From Candidatus Aenigmatarchaeota archaeon (GTDB lineage: Archaea > Aenigmatarchaeota > Aenigmatarchaeia > PWEA01 > JACRMZ01), in NCBI GenBank assembly GCA_016219455.1, contig JACRMZ010000033.1, positions 1-6,640 on the forward strand: DNA of 6,640 bases. Reading direction: 5' to 3'. The translations under genes and the position numbers were made by a program. The notes beneath the pieces are model-generated. The model made no database searches, was not told where the DNA came from, and saw only the letters and a list, made by a program, of their open reading frames with translations. Positions within the stretch are counted from its first letter, which is position 1; each line of letters starts with the position of its first letter. This document shows positions 1 through 5,875 of the stretch, one piece after another.

Positions 1-50
1 CAGGTTGTTAACCAATGCAAAATGCCATTTGGAACTGTTTCGAGTCATCG

Positions 51-59
51 TTATATATG
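51..59 (+). promoter_or_regulatory. possible TATA box of the S-layer gene
   Basis: TTATATATG is the best TATA-like stretch in the 186 noncoding bases before the S-layer gene. A start site about 25 bases downstream would give a leader of roughly 100 bases that includes the inverted repeat at 107-122 and the ribosome binding site. A second candidate, TATAAAG at 161-167, lies only 26 bases before the start codon and would leave the ribosome binding site outside the transcript, so it is less likely. No clear BRE is visible. I see no convincing gene in 1-186. Confidence 0.35.
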
Positions 60-106
60 AACCGTTAACATATTGTATCTATCAGACAAGTGTGGACCAA
101 TCAGTT

Positions 107-122
107 TACCATACAAATGGTA
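107..122. repeat. inverted repeat in the S-layer upstream region
   Basis: TACCAT and ATGGTA form a perfect 6-bp inverted repeat around the 4-base spacer ACAA. It could be a protein-binding site or a small hairpin in the 5' leader of the S-layer mRNA. The arms are short, so chance is possible. Confidence 0.3.
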
Positions 123-177
123 GGCTAAGCGACTACAGTGATTGACAACGACAGGTCCAATATAAAGTAAATAAAAG

Positions 178-183
178 GGTGAT
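178..183 (+). promoter_or_regulatory. ribosome binding site of the S-layer gene
   Basis: GGTGAT matches the complement of the archaeal 16S rRNA 3' end and lies three bases before the ATG at 187. It supports that ATG as the true start. The same hexamer precedes the starts of pth2 and carS in this window. Confidence 0.7.
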
Positions 184-186
184 GGA

Positions 187-639
187 ATGCAGTTTAAAAG
201 AGTAGCTGCGACCGCAATCGGCGCATTGCTAGCAGGAGCAACCATCGCTATGCCGGTGCTCGGAGCAACAGATCTGAGCAACTTCCCCGCTCCATTCGTG
301 GACGGCGGTAAGGCCAACTTCGTAATAGTTGTTGGTTCGGGTGGCGAGGCAGCTGGCCTGGCAAGCGACATTGCAGGAGCAATAGATATAGCCGCAAGGT
401 TGGGTGGTGAGTCTTACACCGCTTCAGCTGGAACGGGAGCATCGATAAGCGGAGGGGACTCAAAGGATGTACCCTTGAATTTGGTATTGTCAAATTCAGC
501 CGCATTCGACAGGACCGTCTGGAAGAACAACAAGATACCGGGTCTCTTCAAGGGCAAGATCGACTTCAAAGCTAAGTCAATAAATGCCCACGAAGAAATC
601 GTCTTGGACGACAAGGCCAACGATGGTACCGCAGGCCGG
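187..639 (+). CDS. S-layer protein, N-terminal piece with signal peptide
   Basis: About 150 residues are usable before the frame is lost; the open frame runs on to 741, but that tail (from about CRQTR) looks like out-of-frame translation. Residues 1-27 form a signal peptide: K4/R5, a hydrophobic core around residues 7-20, and a likely cut after the LGA at 25-27. The mature start, TDLSNFPAPFV (28-38), is the typical opening of DPANN S-layer proteins, followed by a VIVVG strand and the DIAGAIDIAARLG segment (61-73) characteristic of the S-layer N-terminal domain, which resembles a cell-wall-binding repeat fold. The ATG at 187 is supported by GGTGAT at 178-183. The product as written would be a secreted fragment without the rest of the lattice protein. 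Confidence 0.75.
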
Positions 640-641
640 GA

Positions 642-1730
642 CTTGTGCAGACAGACAAGGGCACTATACAGTATCTGTATGTCGTTGACAAGGACACGAC
701 CAACTTCAAGCACGGAGATGTCACATCTACCGATTCGCTGAAGATACAGATGCTTGGAAAGACCCTGAAGATAACTTCAATAGGAGTCAGCCAGATAACG
801 ATGGAGCTTGGTACTGAACTGGCATTGAAGGTCGGGGACACTGCGACAGTTGATGGAAAGGCCATTTCGGTAACATCAATAGGTCAGACAAGTGTAGCAG
901 TAAAGGTAGGAAGTGATACAAAGTTCATTGGAAGCTCGACAACGGCCGACACCACAGAAACGATAAGCGGGCTCAAGGTAACTGTGCCAAAGAACGGTAT
1001 CCTCTACACTCAGGAAGCCGAGTCAAGGCAGGTTCAGCTCAGAGTAGGGTCAGAGACAAGCGCAACAGTGAACAATGCAGACCCCCTCAAGCAGTTCGGT
1101 GAGCCAGACGACGCAACGGCAGCCAAGTGGACGTGGGTCATTACCAACACAAGCTACAACGACATCTCGGTAGGTGCGAAGTTCAACTGGCAGCTGGACA
1201 GCAAGACTGAGGACTACGGCGGAATAGCGTTCGCAGGCCAGAGCTATGACTTCCCGAGCAACTTCGGTGGAGTGCTTTTCGACTCGCTAGTTGAGAGCAA
1301 CTTCAGGCAGTACTCGGTGACACAAGAGTCTTCGCTTGACGCAAGCAACGCGCACGCCAGTCTGACGAGCATGCCAGTCTACGTCTTCACTGCAAGCGGT
1401 GTGACGAACGAAGGGTTCACTGTGAAGAAGGCAGGCTCGAGCATTGACACGCACATCGTGTATGTCAATAACTCTGGTGGTATCTTCTACAAGGACTCAA
1501 ACGGGAAGATACAGTTCGCCTCGACTACAGCCGGAACAAACCCCCACAACTTCACCATAAGCTATGGTGACATATCAGGGACCAACGGCATTGTAGTGAA
1601 GCCAACAAACGCAACTAACGACAACTCAGAGTCGGGAGCTGCAGCTTTCGCAACGGACAGGTTCTACCTAGCATTGCCTGAACACTACACTGGCGTAGGA
1701 ACCAAGAACTTGACATTGGCTGCTGGACCA
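642..1730 (+). CDS. S-layer protein, middle piece
   Basis: About 363 residues in the second frame, beginning around LVQTDKGTIQYLYVVDKD. It has no start of its own: the GTG at 645 lacks a ribosome binding site and sits within the continuous protein. The segment is rich in Ser, Thr, Gly and beta-branched residues, with no membrane segment, as expected for the beta-sandwich part of a surface protein. It contains sequons NTS, NNS, NFT, NAT and, at the very end, NLT. The frame ends at a TAG at 1731-1733, which I read as an out-of-frame stop just after the second frameshift, because the next frame continues with S-layer C-terminal sequence without a gap. Confidence 0.7.
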
Positions 1731-2314
1731 TAGCATCGTCAACCGTGAGGTTCGGCGCTACAGCAGGCGAGAAGGAAGCCAACGAAGTCATCTACGGTGG
1801 AACTGCGTTTGGTACGAGGAAGTATGACGTACTTACAGACTTGGGTGTCGTCATCCTTAACCCCGAATCCAACGGAAACTCCAACAAGGTGTTAATAAAG
1901 GTGCCTGCAAGCAAGCAGAGGGCCAAGATAGTGATAAAGGGCCCGACCACGACAGTCAGCGGAGGATCTGGCACGGCAATGAAAGTTGTCAGCCCGATAA
2001 AGACCGCTGTCGCGAAAGTGGACACTGAAGTCAGTGACGCCAGCGTACTCAAGGAAAACCTCGTGCTAGTAGGAGGGCCTTGTGTCAACAGGCTCACTGC
2101 ACAGGCATTGAAGCTTGACTTCCCCGCATGCGGTGCCGCATCCGGAATGAAGGCAGGCGACGGTGTTGTGAAGTTCGTAGCAGACGCATTCAAGAGCGGA
2201 CAGAGCGCTTTGCTCGTATACGGTTACGAGAAGGCAAACACGAGAGCCGCCGCGAACGCAGTGCAGAACTTCGACGCAATGGGCTTCACGGGCACAGAAT
2301 ACATGGCAAAGTAA
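1730..2314 (+). CDS. S-layer protein, C-terminal piece
   Basis: About 194 residues from IASSTVRFGATAGEKEANE to the TAA at 2312-2314. This is the S-layer C-terminal domain: after the VLIKVPASKQRAKIVIKGP strands comes ENLVLVGGPCVN, then GDGVVKFVADAF and SALLVYGYEKANTRAAANAVQNF, the hallmark blocks of the C-terminal half (a putative cell-wall-binding-repeat-like fold). The last residues, TGTEYMAK, contain no membrane anchor, so attachment to the cell must rest on other parts of the protein. The GTG at 1745 is the first possible start in this frame but has no ribosome binding site; the piece is best read as the continuation of the upstream gene. Confidence 0.75.
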   Translation: MASSTVRFGATAGEKEANEVIYGGTAFGTRKYDVLTDLGVVILNPESNGNSNKVLIKVPASKQRAKIVIKGPTTTVSGGSGTAMKVVSPIKTAVAKVDTEVSDASVLKENLVLVGGPCVNRLTAQALKLDFPACGAASGMKAGDGVVKFVADAFKSGQSALLVYGYEKANTRAAANAVQNFDAMGFTGTEYMAK

Positions 2315-2333
2315 GTCCAGTCGCAAGCAAAAA

Positions 2334-2372
2334 GGCAGCGGGGAAACCTGCTGCCCTCCTTTCTATTTTTTT
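2334..2372 (+). terminator. hairpin/T-tract terminator after the S-layer gene
   Basis: GGCAGCGGG (2334-2342) pairs with CCTGCTGCC (2347-2355) through nine pairs including one G-U, closed by a GAAA tetraloop (2343-2346) of the stable GNRA class. A pyrimidine tract ending in seven Ts follows to 2372. It begins 19 bases after the S-layer stop codon. T-tract termination is standard in archaea, and the added hairpin may protect the 3' end of an abundant mRNA. Confidence 0.8.
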
Positions 2373-2402
2373 AACCGATTACTCGTGGTTTTAGCTTTAA
2401 CC
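2370..2402 (+). promoter_or_regulatory. probable truD promoter region
   Basis: Two copies of TTTAACC (2370-2376 and 2396-2402) and the AT-rich element TTAGCTTT (2391-2398) lie in the 45 bases between the terminator and the truD ATG. TTAGCTTT begins 27 bases before the ATG, the position of a TATA box for a leaderless or nearly leaderless transcript, and no ribosome binding site is visible before that ATG. The exact element is uncertain. Confidence 0.4.
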
Positions 2403-2417
2403 AACGATTTCTCTAAT

Positions 2418-3362
2418 ATGGTTCATAACACAGGCACGCATGCCAGAGAACTCAAGGGCGCGTGTGTCCAGTCCTTTTGGACAAACACGAAGGGGCTTGG
2501 GGGCAGGATAAAGTCCTCACCTGAGGATTTTGTAGTGGATGAAATACCCGCAGAAAGGCCTGGAAAAATCCTCATAGCGACGATGGAAAAGCGGAACCTG
2601 ACAACGCCAGAAGCGATAAAGAAGATAGCGTTCTCTTTGGGGATACCGGAGGCGTCAATCGGTTTTGCCGGCCTGAAGGACAAGATTGCCGTGACGAGGC
2701 AGGCCATTTCCCTTGAGAGGATTGGCCCGAGTTTGGCTGAGCGCGTGAGTTCCGAAGAACTAAAGCTCTTTGATTTCCGCTACGGAGGCGTGCTGTTCCC
2801 CGGAGACCTCAGGGGCAACGAGTTCACAATAACCATACGCGATATAAAGCACGATGAGAAAACCTCGAAAAAAATTGTGGAGTCGTTCGCTAAAGAAGCT
2901 GTTACGCGAGGAATACCCAACTATTTCGGCGAGCAGCGGTTTGGAAAGGAGAAAAACAATCAGACAATAGGGAAAGATATCGTCCTTGGCAAGGATAAAA
3001 TGAGAGGGGGCTTTGGAAGGCTTATGGTAAACGCGTACCAGAGCTATCTTTTCAACACAGCTCTTGAGAGGTTTCTTGGTGGAAAGACGGAGTGCAGAAA
3101 TTTTGACGCCATTGTGCCGGGTTATGAAACAAGATTGGGGAATGGCAGGTATGATAAAGTTCTAAAAGAAGTGATGAAAGAGGATGGAATCAAGGCAGAA
3201 GATTTCAGGCATGCCAACACGAGGGGAGATAAAAGAAAAGCCTTCATAAAGCCGTCCGTGGCAGCAAAGTCGTTTTCGCCTGGAAGCGCCACAGTGGCGT
3301 TCACACTTGGGCCAGGCGAATACGCCACCATTGTCCTTAGAGAACTTATGAAGTCAGATTGA
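2418..3362 (+). CDS. truD: tRNA pseudouridine synthase TruD, compact form
   Basis: TruD converts a uridine of tRNA to pseudouridine (U13 in the bacterial enzyme). Numbering from the ATG at 2418 (314 residues): PEDFVVDE at 35-42, the catalytic block GFAGLKDKIAVTRQ at 82-95 with nucleophile Asp88, NYFGEQRFG at 168-176, NAYQSYLFN at 205-213 and the closing GPGEYATIVLREL at 298-310. Archaeal TruD proteins usually carry a large inserted domain between the QRFG block and the AYQSYLFN block. Here those blocks are only about 28 residues apart, so the insert is largely missing, while all catalytic motifs remain. I chose the ATG over the upstream GTG at 2385, which lies inside the promoter-like element and adds residues unlike the family. 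The gene stands alone on the plus strand, and its TGA lies 17 bases inside the 3' end of the convergent thioredoxin-like gene. Confidence 0.92.
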   Translation: MVHNTGTHARELKGACVQSFWTNTKGLGGRIKSSPEDFVVDEIPAERPGKILIATMEKRNLTTPEAIKKIAFSLGIPEASIGFAGLKDKIAVTRQAISLERIGPSLAERVSSEELKLFDFRYGGVLFPGDLRGNEFTITIRDIKHDEKTSKKIVESFAKEAVTRGIPNYFGEQRFGKEKNNQTIGKDIVLGKDKMRGGFGRLMVNAYQSYLFNTALERFLGGKTECRNFDAIVPGYETRLGNGRYDKVLKEVMKEDGIKAEDFRHANTRGDKRKAFIKPSVAAKSFSPGSATVAFTLGPGEYATIVLRELMKSD

Positions 3363-4011
3363 GCAATTCCCTAGTTTTCCCGAGGTCCTGAAGCCCCTCG
3401 AAAAGAGTCTCGTTGAGTATAATGCTCGGCGTCTTGGTGACGTTGTACGCGCCTTTGATTAAAGTTATTGACCCGAGCTTGATGTCATTGTCAATGGCAA
3501 AAACCATTATCTTCTGGGGGTGCTGCTCCTTAAGGTACGAGAGAACGGTTCCTTGGCGTATGCAATCATCGCATTTATCATTTGAGTAGAAATATAAAAT
3601 CGGCTCATATCCGTATTTGCAGTCATCCTTTGCCTTGGAAACAAAAAGCCAGTACCTGACAAGCGTCAGTGTGTAATCCTTCTTCAGCGATGGGTACGAA
3701 GGGTCTTGGAAACGCTCGCGCGCTTCGTAGAACTCCAGCTTTTCCCCGAGTTCTGCCGCCTTCGGGACGATTCCTTCTATTTCATGGAGAAGGACGTCGC
3801 ATTTCTTCCCGCCAAGGAGGTTTATCGCAGTCATTTCCAGCTCTGCGTCCTCCTGCGTTATCCGCATCTCCCTGACAGACCCTTCCAGAGAAGAGACTTT
3901 CATCTTGTCAAGGAAGAAGCTGAAGTAGATTCCGACAAGGAAAATGACGAGCGTTATCAAGCCTGCTGTGAAATAATATTTCCACTGGACCTTCCTTTCG
4001 TTCGTCACCAT
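3346..4011 (-). CDS. membrane-anchored thioredoxin-fold protein
   Basis: 221 residues. One membrane segment at about 13-33, preceded by positively charged residues (R6, K7, K11), suggests the N-terminus is inside and the remainder outside the cell. A helical, charged linker (40-125, with Cys71 and Cys131 near its ends) leads to a thioredoxin-like domain: the strand PILYFYS, then Cys147-Asp-Asp-Cys150, and later the cis-proline motif Thr194-Pro195-Ser196 before a strand and final helix. This arrangement fits a thiol-disulfide exchange protein. Three sequons (NVT 190, NET 200, NLT 218) are consistent with an outside location. Its ATG overlaps the end of the glycosyltransferase gene in ATGGTGA, implying translational coupling. 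Partner and substrate are unknown; the Cys-rich lipoprotein two genes upstream is an inferred candidate. Its last 17 bases overlap truD tail to tail. Confidence 0.8.
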   Translation of the reverse strand: MVTNERKVQWKYYFTAGLITLVIFLVGIYFSFFLDKMKVSSLEGSVREMRITQEDAELEMTAINLLGGKKCDVLLHEIEGIVPKAAELGEKLEFYEARERFQDPSYPSLKKDYTLTLVRYWLFVSKAKDDCKYGYEPILYFYSNDKCDDCIRQGTVLSYLKEQHPQKIMVFAIDNDIKLGSITLIKGAYNVTKTPSIILNETLFEGLQDLGKTRELLNLTS

Positions 4012-5219
4012 CTCAACCTCGCCTTTGATATCTCATCCCACAGCGCCGCAATCCAGAATATGGTGAGCATGACAGGATACATGAGGACATACCCGATATA
4101 ATATTTTTTGCGGGCTTTTAAATCCACCTTCTCCCCCGATGCTGTGATGCTGAGATACACAGTCATTATATTCAGCACCCAGAACAGCGCCCAGAAGACG
4201 ATGTAGAAGTCGAGGTAAACCAGCCCGATGTTAAACTTTGGCTGCGTGAGGGCAAATCCTATTGAAGACCATCTTATGGAAAAGTCCCATATCTGAGAGG
4301 CGATATTGAATATCGGGTAGATGAAAAGGAACAAGAGGACAAATATCCAGATGAAGTTGACAGGGATGAGGTATATCCCAAGATTCCCGTAGGAGGGATT
4401 GAGGATCATGTGCCTGTATTTGAAAACGTTCTGGAGGTAGCCGCGGTACCAGCGCACGCGCTGCTTTAGGAGCTTCCTGAAGGTGTCGGGGCATTCTGTG
4501 TAAACGAAAGCGTTGACACAGTTCCCGATTTTCTGGCCATTGTCGTGCATCCGAAAGGCAAGCTCCATGTCTTCTGTAAGGTTGTTCTCGTCAAAGTACC
4601 CGGCCTTTTTCAATGACGCTGTCCTGTAAATGCTTCCTGGGCCTGGAAGGACGTATTGGCATTCGAAAACGGAAAACACTCTCCTTAGGAAAATAGCAAA
4701 ACAATATTCAACCCATTGGACCATTTGGTATATCGTCCTTGGCTCGGAAACTTTCATTGCAGGTGTCACTGCATCCGCATTTCCCATATGCTCGACTATC
4801 CGTTTGAGATAGTCTTTGGATACATAGGAGTCGGCGTCCATGCATGCAGTAAGCTCGGTAGAAACAGGGAGTTTTCCAAGCGCATAGTTGAGTGCTTTTG
4901 ATTTTTTCCCCTCGTTGGGCTTTTCAAGGACAGTGACTTTGCCGGCATACTGCTTTGCAATCTCCCCCGTTCTGTCCGTTGACCCGTCGTTTATCACAAC
5001 GATCTTCACCTCACCACCGTAGTCCATGGAAAGGAGAGAGTCGATGCACCTGCCGATGTTCTTCTCTTCATTGAACGCCGGGACAAGGAATGTTATTGAC
5101 GGGCTTCCGGCAGTGACGGGGAAATCGTTTTTGTTCCTGAAGAAGACAATGAACCACAAGACCGATGAGTAAATCATTATGAAGAAAACAGAAAGATAAG
5201 CGGTATCTATCGGCTGCAT
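4005..5219 (-). CDS. membrane glycosyltransferase, family 2, processive type
   Basis: 404 residues. It has one membrane segment at about 7-27, a cytoplasmic GT-A catalytic domain, then about three segments (roughly 281-303, 333-357, 374-394). Catalytic-domain motifs appear in order: PAFNEEKNI at 47-55, NDGSTD at 77-82 (nucleotide binding), Asp128-Ala-Asp130 (the DxD that holds metal and sugar nucleotide), the acceptor-site GPGSIYR at 193-199, Thr215-Glu-Asp217 with the likely catalytic base, and QRVRW at 253-257. The last, the QxxRW motif, marks the processive group of cellulose, chitin, hyaluronan and poly-GlcNAc synthases, which make a polymer and pass it through their own membrane helices. 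The substrate cannot be read from sequence. The ATG lies two bases after the lipoprotein stop, and the 3' end overlaps the thioredoxin-like gene by seven bases. It may build a surface polysaccharide or modify surface glycans. Confidence 0.88.
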   Translation of the reverse strand: MQPIDTAYLSVFFIMIYSSVLWFIVFFRNKNDFPVTAGSPSITFLVPAFNEEKNIGRCIDSLLSMDYGGEVKIVVINDGSTDRTGEIAKQYAGKVTVLEKPNEGKKSKALNYALGKLPVSTELTACMDADSYVSKDYLKRIVEHMGNADAVTPAMKVSEPRTIYQMVQWVEYCFAIFLRRVFSVFECQYVLPGPGSIYRTASLKKAGYFDENNLTEDMELAFRMHDNGQKIGNCVNAFVYTECPDTFRKLLKQRVRWYRGYLQNVFKYRHMILNPSYGNLGIYLIPVNFIWIFVLLFLFIYPIFNIASQIWDFSIRWSSIGFALTQPKFNIGLVYLDFYIVFWALFWVLNIMTVYLSITASGEKVDLKARKKYYIGYVLMYPVMLTIFWIAALWDEISKARLRW

Positions 5220-5221
5220 AA

Positions 5222-5452
5222 CTATTTCGCCGAAACCACGCTGAAGTTGAACTGCGTCCCGTTCTCAAAGCACATGCAGAAGCATTCCGGCGCGACGCTT
5301 TGGTTGCCTTTCATGCTTTCCGGAATCTGGTTTGTAGAAAAGCATTCGCAGCTTTGCCGTGCTTTGCCGATCTCCTTGCAAAGCTCCTTCTGCTGGACCT
5401 GGGCGCAGCCTGCTATAAGGATGACAGCTATAAGCGCTATGGCGGCTTTCAT
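5222..5452 (-). CDS. small cysteine-rich lipoprotein of unknown function
   Basis: 76 residues. A hydrophobic signal peptide (residues 2-15) ends in a lipobox, LIAG-Cys16, so the mature protein should be lipid-anchored outside the cell. The remaining 60 residues contain six cysteines in a regular layout: Cys25, a CxC pair (35, 37) followed by Phe, and a CxCxC cluster (57, 59, 61) followed by Phe, suggesting disulfides or metal binding. Three sequons (NQS 50, NGT 64, NFS 69) are close together near the C-terminus. I do not recognise the family. It ends in TAG two bases before the glycosyltransferase ATG, so the two are probably co-transcribed. No ribosome binding site is visible; a TATA-like element lies 23-29 bases before the ATG. 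Confidence 0.7.
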   Translation of the reverse strand: MKAAIALIAVILIAGCAQVQQKELCKEIGKARQSCECFSTNQIPESMKGNQSVAPECFCMCFENGTQFNFSVVSAK

Positions 5453-5469
5453 GGAAATCTTTCTCTGAA

Positions 5470-5481
5470 AAAGCTAATAAA
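5470..5481 (-). promoter_or_regulatory. possible promoter of the lipoprotein-GT2-thioredoxin operon
   Basis: On the minus strand the AT-rich TTTATTAGCTTT lies just before the lipoprotein gene. Its TTAGCTTT part begins 25 bases before the ATG, matching the TTAGCTTT that begins 27 bases before the truD ATG. With no ribosome binding site at either gene, leaderless transcription is a reasonable reading. Confidence 0.35.
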
Positions 5482-5487
5482 CCCCCG

Positions 5488-5529
5488 TTAATCAAGAAGA
5501 GGGAGGCTTCCTGTTACCCTGTCTATCTT
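5488..5529 (-). other. conserved Pth2 C-terminal tail behind an in-frame TAG
   Basis: Reading straight on past the TAG at 5530-5532, in the same frame as pth2, gives 13 codons, KIDRVTGSLPLLD, and then TAA at 5488-5490. Archaeal Pth2 proteins end in a conserved KIDKVTGxLPLL block, so this is the normal C-terminus of the enzyme. Including the TAG position the protein would have 114 residues, the usual family size. No insertion or deletion is needed; only the one codon differs from expectation. Confidence 0.85.
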
Positions 5530-5832
5530 CTAGTCTTTTTCTGGTCCTATTCCTATGGCAGTCACAGTCCCCGGTGAAAGCTCTGTGAGGCCTGCGTCCC
5601 GGACTACAAAGCACGGGATGCCGTTCTTCTGGCATTTGAGCTCTATATCCTCTATTTCCTCCACGCTCCTGGCTTTTAGGACAACCTTCTTGCACCCGAT
5701 CCGTTCCCACTCCGACCTGATTTTCGCGTCGGATTTCTTGTATGCGCCAAGTGACGCATGAGAGGCCTGCGCCGCGGTTTTCCCAACGCTCATCCCTAAG
5801 TCCTTCCTTACAACTATCACTTGTTTTATCAC
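5530..5832 (-). CDS. pth2: peptidyl-tRNA hydrolase Pth2, ending at an in-frame TAG
   Basis: Pth2 cuts the ester bond of peptidyl-tRNA released by stalled ribosomes, recycling tRNA in the cytoplasm. From the GTG at 5832 the protein begins MIKQVIVVRKDLGMS, the standard family start, then GKTAAQASHAS at 17-27 with conserved Lys18, Gln22 and His25, KKVVLKARS at 48-56, and the signature DAGLTELSPGTVTAIGIGP at 79-97 with Asp79 and Thr89/Thr91. Translation as written stops at 100 residues with TAG at 5530-5532, 13 residues before the conserved C-terminus (5488-5529). The GTG was chosen because GGTGAT lies one base before it, as at carS; a TTG at 5862 would add ten residues not typical of the family. 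Upstream are a TTTAACC element and a 21-bp palindrome, suggesting its own promoter, while carS lies 129 bases away on the same strand. Identity is certain; the state of its 3' end is not. Confidence 0.92.
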   Translation of the reverse strand: MIKQVIVVRKDLGMSVGKTAAQASHASLGAYKKSDAKIRSEWERIGCKKVVLKARSVEEIEDIELKCQKNGIPCFVVRDAGLTELSPGTVTAIGIGPEKD

Positions 5833-5833
5833 A

Positions 5834-5839
5834 ATCACC
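5834..5839 (-). promoter_or_regulatory. ribosome binding site that fixes the pth2 start
   Basis: GGTGAT, one base before the GTG at 5832, is in the same sequence and spacing as before carS (GGTGATT then NTG). It favours this GTG over the TTG at 5862 and the GTGs at 5841 and 5838. Confidence 0.6.
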
Positions 5840-5875
5840 ACGGCTCCCCTTCTGAACCGCAAGGGGCAAAGGATT

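Larger units (their letters stand above)
187..2314 (+). pseudogene. S-layer protein gene, split by two frameshifts
   Basis: Three successive open frames together encode one archaeal S-layer protein, the main structural protein of the cell envelope, exported and assembled on the cell surface. The order is an N-terminal signal peptide and S-layer N-terminal domain (frame of 187), a long beta-rich middle part (frame of 642) and the S-layer C-terminal domain (frame of 1730), ending in TAA at 2312-2314. Each junction needs one extra base (a -1 shift). Adding two bases gives 710 codons, a protein of about 709 residues, a reasonable size for the family. Coding character and composition stay intact in all three pieces, and a good ribosome binding site and terminator flank the gene, so it is not a decayed relic. 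Either two base-call deletions or a very recent disruption explains it. At least five N-x-S/T sequons (NTS, NNS, NFT, NAT, NLT) fit a glycosylated surface protein. The family call rests on remembered family features and no search was run. Confidence 0.8.

Noticed and set aside
2..145. Open plus-strand frame at the left edge, possibly the tail of an upstream gene
   Set aside because: Fewer than 50 codons, no recognisable motif, and it runs through the likely promoter of the S-layer gene.
634..1735. Programmed ribosomal frameshifting in the S-layer gene
   Set aside because: No slippery heptamer or following hairpin is apparent at either junction, and a lattice protein made by two rare shifts is implausible.
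645..1745. Three independent S-layer-like genes starting at 187, 645 and 1745
   Set aside because: The GTGs at 645 and 1745 have no ribosome binding site and the pieces join end to end into one full-length protein.
2385..2417. GTG at 2385 as the truD start, adding 11 residues
   Set aside because: It lies within the AT-rich promoter-like stretch, lacks a ribosome binding site and adds residues not expected in TruD; the ATG at 2418 is better.
5222..5532. Genome-wide reassignment of TAG as a settled conclusion
   Set aside because: TAG also ends the lipoprotein gene at a position that fits its operon spacing; one in-frame TAG in pth2 cannot prove a code change.
5833..5862. TTG at 5862 as the pth2 start, adding ten residues
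   Set aside because: Pth2 normally begins with (I)KQVIVVR, and GGTGAT sits one base before the GTG at 5832.
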